Source of the DNA: an uncultured Paracoccaceae bacterium
GTDB lineage: Bacteria; Pseudomonadota; Alphaproteobacteria; Rhodobacterales; Rhodobacteraceae
Assembly: GCA_947493745.1 (NCBI GenBank)
Contig: CANLSM010000006.1
Span: forward strand, 62,001 to 126,000
DNA: 64,000 bases
Direction: 5' to 3'
The stretch's first letter is position 1, and the number at the start of each line of letters is the position of its first letter. The notes beneath the pieces were generated by a model that was not told the DNA's origin, ran no database searches, and was given only the letters and a program-made list of their open reading frames with translations. This document shows positions 14,589-24,599 of the stretch, piece after piece. The translations under genes were made by a program, and so were the position numbers.

Positions 14589-16622
14589 ATGTCTGACGCT
14601 TTCCCGCTCCTGAAATCGATATTCGGCTTTGACGCCTTCCGTCCCGGACAGGAGGAGATCGTCAAGAGCGTGGCCGCCGGCCGGGATGTTCTGGCGATCA
14701 TGCCGACCGGTGGCGGCAAGTCGCTCTGTTTCCAGTTGCCGGCGCTGATGCGCGAGGGTGTGACTGTCGTGGTGTCGCCGCTGATTGCCCTGATGCGCGA
14801 TCAGGTGCGGTTTCTGCGCGATGCGGGCGTTGCTGCCGGTGCGCTGACCTCGGGCAATACCGAGGAGGAAACCGAAGACGTGTTCACAGCCCTCGATGAG
14901 GGGCGGCTGAAACTGCTCTATCTTGCGCCCGAGCGGATTGCGCGCTCCGGCCCGCTGCTCAAGCGCATTGGCGTCAGCCTGCTGGCCGTGGATGAAGCGC
15001 ATTGCGTGAGCCAGTGGGGGCATGATTTCCGACCCGACTATCTGGAGATCGGCAAACTGCGATCGCAGCTCAAGGTCCCCGTCGCGGCCTTTACGGCGAC
15101 GGCGGACGAGGAAACCCGCGGCGAGATCATTCGCAGGCTCTTTGACCAGCCCCCCGACGTGTTTCTGGGCGGTTTCGACCGGCCCAATCTGAGCCTCGCC
15201 TTTGCTGCCAAGGATCGTCCACGGGCGCAGGTGCTCGACTTTGTGATCCCGCGCAAGGGGCAGTCGGGGATCGTTTACTGCGCGTCCCGAAAGAAGACCG
15301 AAAGTCTTGCCGAGGCGATCCGGCAGGCGGGTATCCCGGCGCTGTCCTACCATGCTGGTCTCGACCCGGACACAAGGCGCGATGCGGAAGTGGCCTTTCA
15401 GCGCGAGGACGGACTAGTCGTGGTCGCGACCGTCGCATTCGGCATGGGCGTGGACAAGCCCGATATCCGCTATGTCGTCCACAGCGATCTGCCGTCTTCC
15501 ATTGAGGCGTATTATCAGGAGATCGGGCGTGCGGGGCGCGATGGCGAACGGGCCGAGACCCTGACGCTTTATGGGCCCGAGGACATCCGCCTCAGACGCA
15601 CCCAGATCGACGAGGGCCTTGCGCCCAATGAACGCAAATCCGCCGATCATGCGCGGCTGAATGCGTTGCTGGGTCTGGCAGAGGCAACCGCATGTCGCCG
15701 GATGGCCCTCCTGCGCTATTTCGGCGAGACGCGGGACGAAGGCTGCGGAAATTGCGATCTCTGCATGTCGCCGGTCGAGACATTCGACGGGACCGAGGCC
15801 GCTCGCAAGGCCTTCTCGGCGGTTCTGCGGACCGGAGAGTGGTTTGGCGCCGGACATTTGATCGATGTTCTGCGCGGCGTGTCCACCGACAAGGTCAAGG
15901 CGCGGAACCATGACAAGCTGCCGACCTTCGGATGCGGACAGGAGTTTTCCAAACCCGAATGGCAAACGATTTTCCGGCAGTTGATGGGGCTCGACCTTCT
16001 GCGGCCCGATCCCGAACGCCATGGCGGCCTGCGGTTTACCGAGGCGGCCCGCCCCCTGCTGAAAGGCGAGGCGACGATAACGCTCCGGCGCGATACGATC
16101 ACCCGGGCGGCGCGCGCGCGTGCCGAGCCGGTGGCGCTCGTCTCGGAGGAGGACGCACCCCTGCTGGGAGCGCTGAAAGCGAAGCGCCGCGCCCTGGCGG
16201 AAGCCGCCAAGGTGCCGGCCTATGTGATCTTTCCCGACCGGACGCTGATGGAGATGGCGCGGGTCCGCCCCGGTTCGCTTGACGAGATGCTGGGCATCAG
16301 CGGTATCGGTGCAAAGAAGCTGGAGCGCTACGGGTCCATCTTTCTGGAGGTGATCACCGGCGCCCGGGAAGCGGTGCACCCCGCACGGCTACGCATGGCG
16401 GGCGACACAGGTGATCTCTTTGACCGGTTGCAGGCAGCACAGGTTCGCCTTGCGCGCGGCGAGACCGGGCTTGATGTCTATCTGAGCTGCACGAAATCGA
16501 CACTCGCCAAGATCGTGGAGTTGCGTCCGCGGACCCTGTCGGGACTTGAGGCCGTCCAGGGCATGGGACCGCAAAAGGCGGAACGCTTCGGGACTGCTTT
16601 TCTGGACGAGTTGTCGGCCTAG
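14589..16622 (+). CDS. recQ: ATP-dependent DNA helicase RecQ
   Basis: 677 residues from ATG 14589, where the protein begins as typical RecQ (FGFDAFRPGQEE soon after the start). Helicase motifs in order: MPTGGGKS (Walker A), DEAHCVSQWGHDFRP (motif II and aromatic loop), FTATA (III), FGMGVDKPD (V) and QEIGRAGRDG (VI). The zinc site CRR...CGNCDLC and the winged-helix domain follow, then two HRDC domains (roughly residues 520-600 and 605-677; both show the helix-hairpin G-I-G/G-M-G signature). It acts in recombination repair. The stop overlaps the convergent ccoS stop within CTAG at 16619-16622. Confidence 0.95.
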   Translation: MSDAFPLLKSIFGFDAFRPGQEEIVKSVAAGRDVLAIMPTGGGKSLCFQLPALMREGVTVVVSPLIALMRDQVRFLRDAGVAAGALTSGNTEEETEDVFTALDEGRLKLLYLAPERIARSGPLLKRIGVSLLAVDEAHCVSQWGHDFRPDYLEIGKLRSQLKVPVAAFTATADEETRGEIIRRLFDQPPDVFLGGFDRPNLSLAFAAKDRPRAQVLDFVIPRKGQSGIVYCASRKKTESLAEAIRQAGIPALSYHAGLDPDTRRDAEVAFQREDGLVVVATVAFGMGVDKPDIRYVVHSDLPSSIEAYYQEIGRAGRDGERAETLTLYGPEDIRLRRTQIDEGLAPNERKSADHARLNALLGLAEATACRRMALLRYFGETRDEGCGNCDLCMSPVETFDGTEAARKAFSAVLRTGEWFGAGHLIDVLRGVSTDKVKARNHDKLPTFGCGQEFSKPEWQTIFRQLMGLDLLRPDPERHGGLRFTEAARPLLKGEATITLRRDTITRAARARAEPVALVSEEDAPLLGALKAKRRALAEAAKVPAYVIFPDRTLMEMARVRPGSLDEMLGISGIGAKKLERYGSIFLEVITGAREAVHPARLRMAGDTGDLFDRLQAAQVRLARGETGLDVYLSCTKSTLAKIVELRPRTLSGLEAVQGMGPQKAERFGTAFLDELSA

Positions 16623-16777
16623 TCGGACGGCTCGTCCGGGTCGGTCTCGAACAGCACCCGATGCGCGTCGCCCTCCAGGTCGTCATACTGATTTGATCGC
16701 AGCGTCCAGAGGAACGCGAGAAGGCCCAGTGCGCCGAGTACCAGCGATACGGGGACAAGAATGACGAGAACATTCAT
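16619..16777 (-). CDS. ccoS: cbb3-type cytochrome oxidase assembly protein CcoS
   Basis: 52 residues from ATG 16777. One N-terminal membrane helix (MNVLVILVPVSLVLGALGLL), then FLWTLRSNQYDDLEGDAHRV, the well-conserved CcoS motif, and an acidic tail. It is needed for haem/copper insertion into cbb3 oxidase. It is the last gene of ccoGHIS, four bases after ccoI, and ends inside the CTAG shared with recQ. Confidence 0.9.
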   Translation of the reverse strand: MNVLVILVPVSLVLGALGLLAFLWTLRSNQYDDLEGDAHRVLFETDPDEPSD

Positions 16778-16781
16778 GGCG

Positions 16782-18932
16782 CTACCTCACCCTCAATGCG
16801 TTCAGCAGGACAGTTATCGACGAGATCGACATGGCCAGTGCGGCTGCCAGCGGTGTGGCAAACCCCGCCAGCGCAATCGGGACCGCAATCAGGTTGTAGA
16901 GCGTTGCAATCGAGAAGTTCTCCTGCACCCGTGCATGGGCATTGCGGGCGGTGCGGATCGCCTCCGGGATTTCCCGCAGGCTGGTGCCGAGCAGGACGAT
17001 GTCGGACACGGTTCGGGAAGCATCGAGTGCGGAGGCAGGTGAGATGGACGCATGCGCCGCTGCAAGGGCTGCCGTGTCGTTCAGCCCGTCGCCGATCATC
17101 AGAACCTTGCGGCCCGCCCGTTGGCGGGCCTCGATCTCTTCGAGCTTGTCTGCGGGCAGCATATCGGCCGGGGCCTCATTGATCCCCAGTTTCGCCGCCA
17201 GTCGTTGCGCGGCATCCGGCCTGTCGCCGGTGAACATCGCAACGTCGAGACCCGCCTCCTGCAGCGCTTTGATGGTCTCCTTCGCGCCGTCCCGCAACGT
17301 TTCCTCGAACGCGATGTGATGAACCTTGCCGTCTCCAATCCGCAAGGCCGGGCTTGATGTGCCACCGACCCAATCCGCCCGGCCAAGACGCACGGTCTGA
17401 CCGTTCCATTCAGCCTCCACGCCGCAGCCGGGGATCTCGCCGATGGCGCTCAGAGACGCGCTGTCCACATCACCCAATGTGGTGGCGATTGCACGCGAAA
17501 CCGGGTGAAGCGAGGCCCGCGAAAGGGCTGCGAGAACGCGGCGCTCGGTCTCCGGCAGATCATTCGCATTCAGCCGGATATGGCCCTCTGTCAACGTGCC
17601 TGTCTTGTCAAAGACGACTGTATCGATCTCGGCCAGCCGCTCCAGCGCGGTGCCGTTCTTGACCAGAAGTCCGCGCCTGAAAAGCCTGCCAGAGGCGGCT
17701 GTCATGACGGCGGGAACCGCAAGGCCGAGGGCGCAGGGGCAGGTGATGATGAGGACCGAGATCGCGATGTTGAGCGAACGGATCACATCGCCCGATCCGA
17801 TGATCCAGCCGATAAAGGCAAAAAGCGCCAGGAGGTGCACCGCTGGGGCGTAAATGCGCGCGGCCCGGTCAGCCAGCGCGGTGTAGCGATTGCGCGCGCC
17901 TTCTGCGATCTCGACAAGGGCCGCCATCTTGCGCAGCGATGTATCCTCGCCAACGGCGGTCACACGCAAGATCACGGGGCCGGTCAGGTTGACTTCACCT
18001 GCCGCGACGGGCGTGCCGGAATGGACGGCGACGGGCAGGCTCTCGCCGGTCAGGAAGGACCTGTCCATGTCGCTGGCGCCACCGGTCATAATACCGTCGA
18101 CCGGGACCCGCATGCCTGCCGCGACCCGGATCTGGTCGCCGACCTGCAGGGCGGCGACATCGACGGTCTCGATCCGCTTGCCGATGATCCGCTGGGCGCG
18201 CGGGACTTCCAACGCGCTCAACTCCTGTGCGGCGGATCGGGCCGCGATGCGGGTCCTGTGATCAAGATACCGGCCAATGAGCAGAAAGAATGTCAGTGAG
18301 AGCGCCGCATCGAAATAGACCTGATCCCCATGGCGCAGGGTTTCGCTGACAGACATCGCGCCCGCCAGAATGATCGCCAGCGAGATCGGCACATCCATGT
18401 TGAGCCGCCGGACCTTCAGCGCGCTCCAGGCTGCCTGAAAGAACGGCTGGGCGGAATAGAGGATCGTCGGCACGGCAATTGCCGCGGAAATCAGGTGAAA
18501 GAGGCTGCGTGTGCTGTCCGATGCCCCGGACCACACTGCGACCGAGAACAGCATCACGTTCATCATTGCAAAGCCAGCGACCGCCAGACGTGTCAGCAGA
18601 TCACGCCCCCGGCGGTCGCTGCCCGCAAGCATTCCGGTATCCAGCTCATGCGCCTCAAAGCCCAGATCCGCCAGACGGGAGATCAGGACATCGGGCGAGA
18701 TGCCGTCTTCCGCATCAATCGTCACCCGCTTGCGGCTGAGATTGACGCGGGCCGCTCTTAGGCCGGGCACCGATGCCAGCCCACGCTCCACCCCGGCAAT
18801 GCAACCCGCGCAATGAATGCCGGGCAGTGAAAGAATGATGTTGCCCTCACCGATATCCCGCGCTGCCATCCCTCCGGCCATCGGAGCCACGCTGCATGCA
18901 GGGCAGGCAGACGGGGTCTCGGTGACGCTCAT
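16782..18932 (-). CDS. ccoI: copper-translocating P-type ATPase CcoI (FixI)
   Basis: 716 residues. An N-terminal CPAC motif and a heavy-metal-associated domain with HCAGC at about 41-45 precede the P1B-ATPase core: TGES phosphatase loop, CPC copper motif in the sixth helix (TCPCALGLA), DKTGT phosphorylation site, HP in ASLHPVS, and GDGLND hinge. CcoI exports or delivers copper for cbb3 oxidase assembly. It overlaps ccoH by ATGA. Confidence 0.95.
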   Translation of the reverse strand: MSVTETPSACPACSVAPMAGGMAARDIGEGNIILSLPGIHCAGCIAGVERGLASVPGLRAARVNLSRKRVTIDAEDGISPDVLISRLADLGFEAHELDTGMLAGSDRRGRDLLTRLAVAGFAMMNVMLFSVAVWSGASDSTRSLFHLISAAIAVPTILYSAQPFFQAAWSALKVRRLNMDVPISLAIILAGAMSVSETLRHGDQVYFDAALSLTFFLLIGRYLDHRTRIAARSAAQELSALEVPRAQRIIGKRIETVDVAALQVGDQIRVAAGMRVPVDGIMTGGASDMDRSFLTGESLPVAVHSGTPVAAGEVNLTGPVILRVTAVGEDTSLRKMAALVEIAEGARNRYTALADRAARIYAPAVHLLALFAFIGWIIGSGDVIRSLNIAISVLIITCPCALGLAVPAVMTAASGRLFRRGLLVKNGTALERLAEIDTVVFDKTGTLTEGHIRLNANDLPETERRVLAALSRASLHPVSRAIATTLGDVDSASLSAIGEIPGCGVEAEWNGQTVRLGRADWVGGTSSPALRIGDGKVHHIAFEETLRDGAKETIKALQEAGLDVAMFTGDRPDAAQRLAAKLGINEAPADMLPADKLEEIEARQRAGRKVLMIGDGLNDTAALAAAHASISPASALDASRTVSDIVLLGTSLREIPEAIRTARNAHARVQENFSIATLYNLIAVPIALAGFATPLAAALAMSISSITVLLNALRVR

Positions 18933-19399
18933 CTCGGGGTTTGCAGAATGATGCGCTGGCGGAAAATCGTGCCATCCTCGGCCATGGCCACCAGCCGCAA
19001 GTTCCAGTTACCCTTCGCAAGCTCGACCGGCGCGACAAAGGTGTGGCCGTCAAAGATCAGGTCGGGCGCCTGGTCCTCCGAAACATTCGTGGCACGGCCC
19101 AGCGTGGCCGAGATGATCTGCGGTTCCACCGGCTCTCCGCCCTTCAGGATTTCCAGCCTCAGTTGACTGTTCTCGACCTTTGCCGATACGTCCCAGCCAA
19201 GCGCTGTTTGTGCCGCGCGGTCGACGTCAAAGCTTTGGCTTGCGACATAGGAGTTCTTCACTTCGAGCCCCGGAAAGGTTCTGACGGCCTGATAGGCAAG
19301 TGTCAGATTGACACTTATGATCACGCCGAATGCAGCACAGAAACCCAAAAGGACCTTGCGACCGGTCAGAGGTTTTCCGGTGTCAGACATGGTTTCCAT
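18929..19399 (-). CDS. ccoH: FixH/CcoH family assembly protein
   Basis: 156 residues from ATG 19399, which begins one base after the ccoG stop; ATG 19390 three codons later is an alternative. One N-terminal membrane helix (GFCAAFGVIISVNLTLAYQAV) and a periplasmic FixH domain containing NSYVASQSFD. It participates in cbb3 oxidase assembly. Start choice rests on spacing, not on a strong ribosome site. Confidence 0.88.
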   Translation of the reverse strand: METMSDTGKPLTGRKVLLGFCAAFGVIISVNLTLAYQAVRTFPGLEVKNSYVASQSFDVDRAAQTALGWDVSAKVENSQLRLEILKGGEPVEPQIISATLGRATNVSEDQAPDLIFDGHTFVAPVELAKGNWNLRLVAMAEDGTIFRQRIILQTPR

Positions 19400-19400
19400 C

Positions 19401-20813
19401 TCAATTGGCCCTTCCGTTGAAAGTGGTGTTCTTGTAGGCACGCTCGCCGCTTTCCAGATCCTCGATCCAGAAACGAAGCTCGGTCCTGTCGGAGCTGGCG
19501 GCCTCATCCTGCGGGCGGGCCGTGACGTAGACCCTCTGCTGGGTGGAACTGTCGGGATCGAGCGTCACGATGTTCCTGTCCTGACCCTCCAGCCCGATGC
19601 GCAACACCTGCTCGGACGAGAGCGAGATACGGAACTGCCGCGGCTCGCCATGCTTGTTGCGCAGACGGATATTGTAGGCGTTGCGCACGCTGCCATCTGA
19701 CAACGTCACGAAGGTCGGGTTGCGGATCGGCTCCACCGTGAGGTCGATCTCGGGCCGGATGAAAAGCGCGAAGAGAAGTGCAAGACCGACGAGCGACCAG
19801 AGCGAGGTGTAAAGCACCGTGCGCGGTCGCAGGATATGCTGCCAGATCGGCCGGGGAGGGGTGCCGGAGCGTTCGGCCTCTTCATCACTCAGTGCGAGAT
19901 AGTCGATCAACCCGCGCGGCTTGCCGATCTTTTCCATGACATCGTCACAGGCATCGATACAGAGCGCACAGGTGATGCACTCCATCTGCTGCCCGTCGCG
20001 GATGTCGATCCCCATCGGGCAGACATTGACGCAGACCATGCAGTCGATGCAATCGCCGACGGTGTTCTGATGTTTCTTGCCGCGCGGCTCACCCCGCCAG
20101 TCGCGATAGGCGACGGTCAGCGTGCTGTCATCCATCATTGCGCCCTGAATGCGCGGCCAGGGGCACATGTAGATGCAGACCTGCTCGCGCAGGAAGCCGC
20201 CGAAGATGAAAGTGGTCAGTGTCAGGATTGCGATCGTGATATAGGCGACGGGATGCGCCTCAAAACGCACCAGATCAAGCGCCAGTGTCGGGGCGTCAGT
20301 GAAGTAGAAGACCCAGGCCCCGCCGGTGGCTATCGCGATCATCAGCCAGACTATCCATTTCGTGAGCCTCAGCCGCCACTTGCGGATATCCCATTTGGCA
20401 TTCCAGAGGCGCACGCGGGCGTTCCGGTCGCCTTCGATCCAGCGCTCGACAAGGATGAAGAGGTCGGTCCAGACGGTCTGCGGGCAGGTGTAGCCGCACC
20501 AGACCCGACCAAGGGCAGAGGTGAACAGAAACAGTCCGAGCCCCGCCATGATCAGCAGCCCGGCAACGAAGTAGAACTCGTGCGGCCAGATCTCGATCCA
20601 GAAAAAGTAGAAACGCCGCCCGGCAAGATCGACCAGTACGGCCTGATCGGGCAGGGACGGGCCGCGATCCCAACGGACCCATGGCGTCAGATAGTAGATG
20701 CCAAGCGTGATCCCCATGATCCACCACTTGAATGTGCGAAAAAAGCCCGAGACCCTGCGTGGGAAGATCGGCTCCTGCGGCGCGTAGAGCGGTTGGTTCT
20801 CGGAGGGTTCCAT
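19401..20813 (-). CDS. ccoG: cbb3 oxidase accessory protein CcoG (FixG/RdxA)
   Basis: 470 residues with membrane helices in the N-terminal half, CGYTCPQTVW near 109-118, MCPWPRIQGAM, and two 4Fe-4S ferredoxin motifs (CIDCMVCVNVCPMGIDIR and CITCALCIDACD). A C-terminal membrane helix is followed by an immunoglobulin-like periplasmic domain. CcoG reduces Cu(II) for cbb3 maturation. First gene of the ccoGHIS unit; an FNR box lies 57 bases upstream. Confidence 0.95.
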   Translation of the reverse strand: MEPSENQPLYAPQEPIFPRRVSGFFRTFKWWIMGITLGIYYLTPWVRWDRGPSLPDQAVLVDLAGRRFYFFWIEIWPHEFYFVAGLLIMAGLGLFLFTSALGRVWCGYTCPQTVWTDLFILVERWIEGDRNARVRLWNAKWDIRKWRLRLTKWIVWLMIAIATGGAWVFYFTDAPTLALDLVRFEAHPVAYITIAILTLTTFIFGGFLREQVCIYMCPWPRIQGAMMDDSTLTVAYRDWRGEPRGKKHQNTVGDCIDCMVCVNVCPMGIDIRDGQQMECITCALCIDACDDVMEKIGKPRGLIDYLALSDEEAERSGTPPRPIWQHILRPRTVLYTSLWSLVGLALLFALFIRPEIDLTVEPIRNPTFVTLSDGSVRNAYNIRLRNKHGEPRQFRISLSSEQVLRIGLEGQDRNIVTLDPDSSTQQRVYVTARPQDEAASSDRTELRFWIEDLESGERAYKNTTFNGRAN

Positions 20814-20869
20814 GTCGTTTCCAGATCTGTTCGCAGGGGCAGTCTAGGCCTCTTTGGTGGTTGCCGCCC

Positions 20870-20883
20870 TTGACTCAGATCAA
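20870..20883. promoter_or_regulatory. FNR/FnrL box upstream of ccoG
   Basis: TTGACTCAGATCAA matches the FNR consensus TTGAT-N4-ATCAA at nine of ten positions. It sits between ccoP and ccoG, 57 bases before the ccoG start, so ccoGHIS has its own oxygen-responsive promoter. The FnrL gene is 5 kb away in the same locus. Confidence 0.8.
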
Positions 20884-21001
20884 GGGCGGGTCGTTTTGGT
20901 ATCCCCGGCCCGAAGGGAATGTGCGAACAGGTCCGGCGGGCCGGGGATCCTGCCGGGGGTGTTGGGCTCCCGGCAACTTGTCCCTCGTCAGAGGGGTCCT
21001 T

Positions 21002-21865
21002 TCATTCACCACCTCCCAGTTGGTGAACATACGCAGCCACCGCGTTCACATCGGACGGGGACAGCCGCTGTCCCCAGGCCGGCATGACGCCGAAGCGGGA
21101 ATAGGTGATGGTCTCGTGCAGTGCGTCCGCATCGCCGCCATAAAGCCAGATCGCATCCGTCAGGTTGGGCGCACCCTGTTCGCGATCACCCAGACCGGCC
21201 TCTCCGTGGCAGGCGGAGCACTGCTCCTCAAAGATCACGGCCCCGGCTTCGGCCAGCGTCGCGTCATGCTCCTGCCCGGACAGTTTCTGGACAAAGGCCA
21301 CAGTCTGGTCGATCTCGCCCCGTTCCAGGATCTCGCCGAAGGCGGGCATCTGGGACCAGTGCGCATCCGGGTCGGTCTCGTTGCGGATACCGTGGTTGAT
21401 CGTATAGGCGATGGTGTCGATATCGCCACCCCAGAGCCAGTCATCATCGAGCAGGTTGGGATATCCCTTGGCCCCGGCCGCACCCGATCCATGACATTGC
21501 GAGCAATGGCTGCGGAACACGGCCGCCCCGCCGGCGACGGCAAAACGGTTGAGATCGGGGTTTTCCGGCAAGGTGGTCAGGTCCGCATTTGCCAGCGCTG
21601 TTCGAAGTTCCGCATTGCGGGCTTCATATTCGGCGATCTCGGCGGCCACCTCGGCCCGGGTGGAATAGCCAAGCACACCGGTGGTCGCGCTCGACAGAAG
21701 AGGCCAGGCGGGATAGGCGATCGTATAGCCGATGCCCCAGATGATGGTCAGATAGAAACACCAGAGCCACCAGCGCGGCAGAGGGTTGTTCAACTCCTTG
21801 ATGCCGTCCCATTCGTGGCCGGTTGTGTCAATGCCGGTTTCCTCATCAATTTCGGTCTCAGACAT
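21002..21865 (-). CDS. ccoP: cbb3-type cytochrome c oxidase subunit III CcoP
   Basis: 287 residues from ATG 21865, which overlaps the ccoQ stop; GTG 21868 just upstream is less likely. A conserved N-terminus (GHEWDGIKELNNPLPRWWLW), a membrane anchor (residues about 32-52) and two class I cytochrome c domains with CSQCH and CSACH haem sites. The di-haem subunit passes electrons from cytochrome c to CcoO/CcoN. The ribosome site AGGAGG lies inside ccoQ. Confidence 0.95.
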   Translation of the reverse strand: MSETEIDEETGIDTTGHEWDGIKELNNPLPRWWLWCFYLTIIWGIGYTIAYPAWPLLSSATTGVLGYSTRAEVAAEIAEYEARNAELRTALANADLTTLPENPDLNRFAVAGGAAVFRSHCSQCHGSGAAGAKGYPNLLDDDWLWGGDIDTIAYTINHGIRNETDPDAHWSQMPAFGEILERGEIDQTVAFVQKLSGQEHDATLAEAGAVIFEEQCSACHGEAGLGDREQGAPNLTDAIWLYGGDADALHETITYSRFGVMPAWGQRLSPSDVNAVAAYVHQLGGGE

Positions 21866-22089
21866 CACCGGACCTCCTTCAAAGCATCACTGGATTTGCC
21901 GCAGGTGCAGCCTGCACAGGCGTTGTCGCATCCCGCGGTTTCATTGCGGAACGGGATGTTGGCCGTGTCCTCATGGGTTTTCCGGCTCCCCGGACGGAAG
22001 GCCCAGAAGATGGTGCCGATGAAAAAGACGGTCAGGGCCAGCAGAACCCAACTGTCGGCGAGCTGTCTGAGAAAGGTATAGGTTTCCAT
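21865..22089 (-). CDS. ccoQ: cbb3-type oxidase subunit CcoQ with a cysteine-rich tail
   Basis: 74 residues from ATG 22089, after AGAGGAG. One membrane helix (WVLLALTVFFIGTIFWAF) followed by RPGSRKTHEDTANIPF, which is typical CcoQ. The C-terminal part adds CDNACAGCTCGKSSD, four cysteines within ten residues, more than the plain CcoQ of many species. The tail could bind metal. Stop overlaps ccoP. Confidence 0.9.
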   Translation of the reverse strand: METYTFLRQLADSWVLLALTVFFIGTIFWAFRPGSRKTHEDTANIPFRNETAGCDNACAGCTCGKSSDALKEVR

Positions 22090-22102
22090 CGAAAGCTCTC
22101 CT

Positions 22103-22828
22103 CTAGCGGCTTGCATCGGGCGTGAAGGTCGAGAAATCGACCAGCGTGCCCAGCATCTGGAGATAGGCGATCAAGGCGTCCATCTCGGTTACGCCGGGCT
22201 GCCCGTCGAAATTGCTGACAACGGCTCCGGGGTAACGCTCAAGCAGCGCATCCCAGTCCCCGTCGGGATCGGCCTGCACCAGAAAATCCGCGCGCGCCTG
22301 TTCGATCATCTCGTCCGTGTAGGGAACGCCGACGATGCGGTGCGTGGCAAGCAGATCGGCGACATATTCACCATTGATTGGTGTGCGTCCCAGAAAAGCG
22401 TATTTTGGCATGATGGATTCAGGGACCACCGATTGCGGATCATTCATGTGATCGACATGCCAGGCGTCCGAATAACGGCCACCGACACGGGCCAGATCAG
22501 GCCCGGTGCGCTTCGAGCCCCATTGATGCGGATGATCATACATCGACTCAGCGGCCAGCGAGTAATGGCCGTAGCGCTCCACCTCATCGCGCATCGGACG
22601 GATCATCTGCGAGTGGCAGACATAGCAGCCCTCGCGGACATAGATGTCACGCCCGGTCAGCTCCAGCGGGGAGTAGGGACGTACCCCTTCGACCTCCTCG
22701 ATGGTGTTTTCCAGATAGAACAGCGGCGCGATTTCAACGATGCCGCCGACGGTGACCACGAGAAAGGAGAAGACCAGCAGCAGGGTGGGGCTGCGCTCAA
22801 GTACCTGGTGTTTTTTCAGAAATGCCAT
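22103..22828 (-). CDS. ccoO: cbb3-type cytochrome c oxidase subunit II CcoO
   Basis: 241 residues, start ATG 22828 with GGAGCGGA upstream. N-terminal membrane anchor, then [20 protein letters not shown] containing the single CxxCH haem c site, and the family-typical [16 protein letters not shown]. It carries the mono-haem electron path to CcoN. Follows ccoN by 12 bases. Confidence 0.95.
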   Translation of the reverse strand: MAFLKKHQVLERSPTLLLVFSFLVVTVGGIVEIAPLFYLENTIEEVEGVRPYSPLELTGRDIYVREGCYVCHSQMIRPMRDEVERYGHYSLAAESMYDHPHQWGSKRTGPDLARVGGRYSDAWHVDHMNDPQSVVPESIMPKYAFLGRTPINGEYVADLLATHRIVGVPYTDEMIEQARADFLVQADPDGDWDALLERYPGAVVSNFDGQPGVTEMDALIAYLQMLGTLVDFSTFTPDASR

Positions 22829-22840
22829 GCGATCCGCTCC

Positions 22841-24439
22841 TTACTCTGCCGGGGTGGCCACGGGGGCGACGACCTTCTCGCCGCCACGGATGGTCATCCA
22901 CATGTTCCAGGCCATGATCAGTGCACCGGCAAGGTAGAGAACCCCGCCCAGGCCCCGGACCACATACATCGGGAATTTCGCGCTGACGGTGTCGGCGAAC
23001 GAGTTCACAAGGAAGCCCTGCGCGTCGACCTCGCGCCACATCAGGCCCTCCATGATGCCGGTCACCCACATCGAGGCCGCGTAGAGCACGATACCGATAG
23101 TGGCCAACCAGAAGTGCCAGTTGATCGCCGGCATCGAGTACATGGATGCCCGTCCCCAAAGCCGTGGCGTCAGGAAGTAGAGCGCGCCGAAAGTGATCAT
23201 GCCGTTCCATCCCAATGCGCCGGAATGCACATGCCCGATGGTCCAGTCCGTGTAGTGGCTGAGAGAGTTGACCGCCCGGATCGACATCATCGGGCCTTCG
23301 AAGGTGGACATGCCGTAAAACGCGAGACTGACCACCATCATGCGGATGATCGGATCGGTGCGCAGCTTGTCCCATGCACCCTGCAGGGTCATCAGACCGT
23401 TGATCATGCCACCCCAGGACGGCATCCACAGGATGATCGAGAACACCATACCCAGCGTCGCCGCCCAGTCGGGCAGGGCGGTGTAGTGCAGATGGTGCGG
23501 ACCCGCCCAGATGTAGAGGAAGATCAGTGCCCAGAAGTGGATGATCGACAGCTTATAGCTGAAGACCGGGCGTTCGGCCTGTTTGGGCACGAAGTAGTAC
23601 ATCATGCCCAGAAATCCGGCGGTCAGGAAGAAGCCGACCGCATTGTGGCCATACCACCACTGCGTCATGGCATCCTGCACGCCTGCGAAAAGCTGCACCG
23701 ATTTGGACCCGAAGATCGAGACCGGGATCGAGATGTTGTTCACGATATGCAGCATCGCAACAGTCACGATGAAGCTGAGCAGGAACCAGTTGGCGACATA
23801 GATATGCCGCTCCCGCCGGGTAAAGAGCGTACCCATATAGACCGCAAGGAATGCCACCCAGACAATCGTCAGCCAGATGTCCACATACCATTCCGGCTCG
23901 GCATATTCCTTGGATTGCGTGGCGCCCAGCAGGTAGCCGGTGGCGGCCAGAATGATGAAGAGATTGTATCCCCAGAACACGAACCAAGCGAGCGACCCGC
24001 CCCAGAGCCGCACGCCGCAGGTACGCTGAACGATGTAGAACGAGGACATGATCAGGGCGTTGCCGCCAAAGGCGAAAATCACCGCTGACGTGTGCAGCGG
24101 ACGCAGCCGCCCGAAATTCGCAAAGGGCTGGGCCCAGTCGAAATTGAGTGCCGGAAATGCGAGCTGGAATGCAATGACAACGCCGACCAGAAAGCCGACA
24201 CAGCCCCAGAACCCGGTCGCAATCACGCCGGCCCGGATGACGCCATCCATATAGCCGTTCTGATCAACCAGTGGCTTCGGCTCGTCCGTGTTGCGCAGAA
24301 CCAGCACGAACATCCCTGCCGAGACGGCCATGATGATCAGCGCATGGACCTGATAGGCCAGATCGCGTGCCCAGTTGGCCGCGATCGCCGCAAACAATGT
24401 GACCAGGCCAAGGGCCACCAGTTTGATGTAGTTCGCCAT
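22841..24439 (-). CDS. ccoN: cbb3-type cytochrome c oxidase subunit I CcoN
   Basis: 532 residues from ATG 24439, preceded by AGGGGA; a TTG at 24445 is a poor alternative. About twelve membrane helices with the haem and copper histidines in [37 protein letters not shown] and the late [14 protein letters not shown] motif. It is the catalytic subunit of the high-affinity terminal oxidase. First gene of ccoNOQP; a perfect FNR box lies about 90 bases upstream. Confidence 0.97.
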   Translation of the reverse strand: MANYIKLVALGLVTLFAAIAANWARDLAYQVHALIIMAVSAGMFVLVLRNTDEPKPLVDQNGYMDGVIRAGVIATGFWGCVGFLVGVVIAFQLAFPALNFDWAQPFANFGRLRPLHTSAVIFAFGGNALIMSSFYIVQRTCGVRLWGGSLAWFVFWGYNLFIILAATGYLLGATQSKEYAEPEWYVDIWLTIVWVAFLAVYMGTLFTRRERHIYVANWFLLSFIVTVAMLHIVNNISIPVSIFGSKSVQLFAGVQDAMTQWWYGHNAVGFFLTAGFLGMMYYFVPKQAERPVFSYKLSIIHFWALIFLYIWAGPHHLHYTALPDWAATLGMVFSIILWMPSWGGMINGLMTLQGAWDKLRTDPIIRMMVVSLAFYGMSTFEGPMMSIRAVNSLSHYTDWTIGHVHSGALGWNGMITFGALYFLTPRLWGRASMYSMPAINWHFWLATIGIVLYAASMWVTGIMEGLMWREVDAQGFLVNSFADTVSAKFPMYVVRGLGGVLYLAGALIMAWNMWMTIRGGEKVVAPVATPAE

Positions 24440-24528
24440 GTCCAATCCCCTTCCTGCTCAGCGACGACTCAACGTTTCGCTGCGGACCTGTTCATGGGTG
24501 ACCATGGTCGATCAAAACTTGGAGTTCC

Positions 24529-24542
24529 TTGATCTGGATCAA
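24529..24542. promoter_or_regulatory. perfect FNR/FnrL box between ccoN and the stress-protein gene
   Basis: TTGATCTGGATCAA is an exact match to TTGAT-N4-ATCAA. It is 90 bases upstream of ccoN (leftward) and 58 bases upstream of the universal stress protein gene (rightward), so one site could activate both under low oxygen. Confidence 0.9.
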
Positions 24543-24599
24543 GTCCAAAAGCCGGTCGATTTGCTTTCCTTGCCCGAAGGGATGCAGAGGAGACACGAC

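Noticed and set aside
22340-24088. A 582-codon plus-strand frame opposite ccoO and ccoN
   Set aside because: It is rich in His, Asp and Arg as expected for the complement of membrane-protein codons; ccoN and ccoO are certain.
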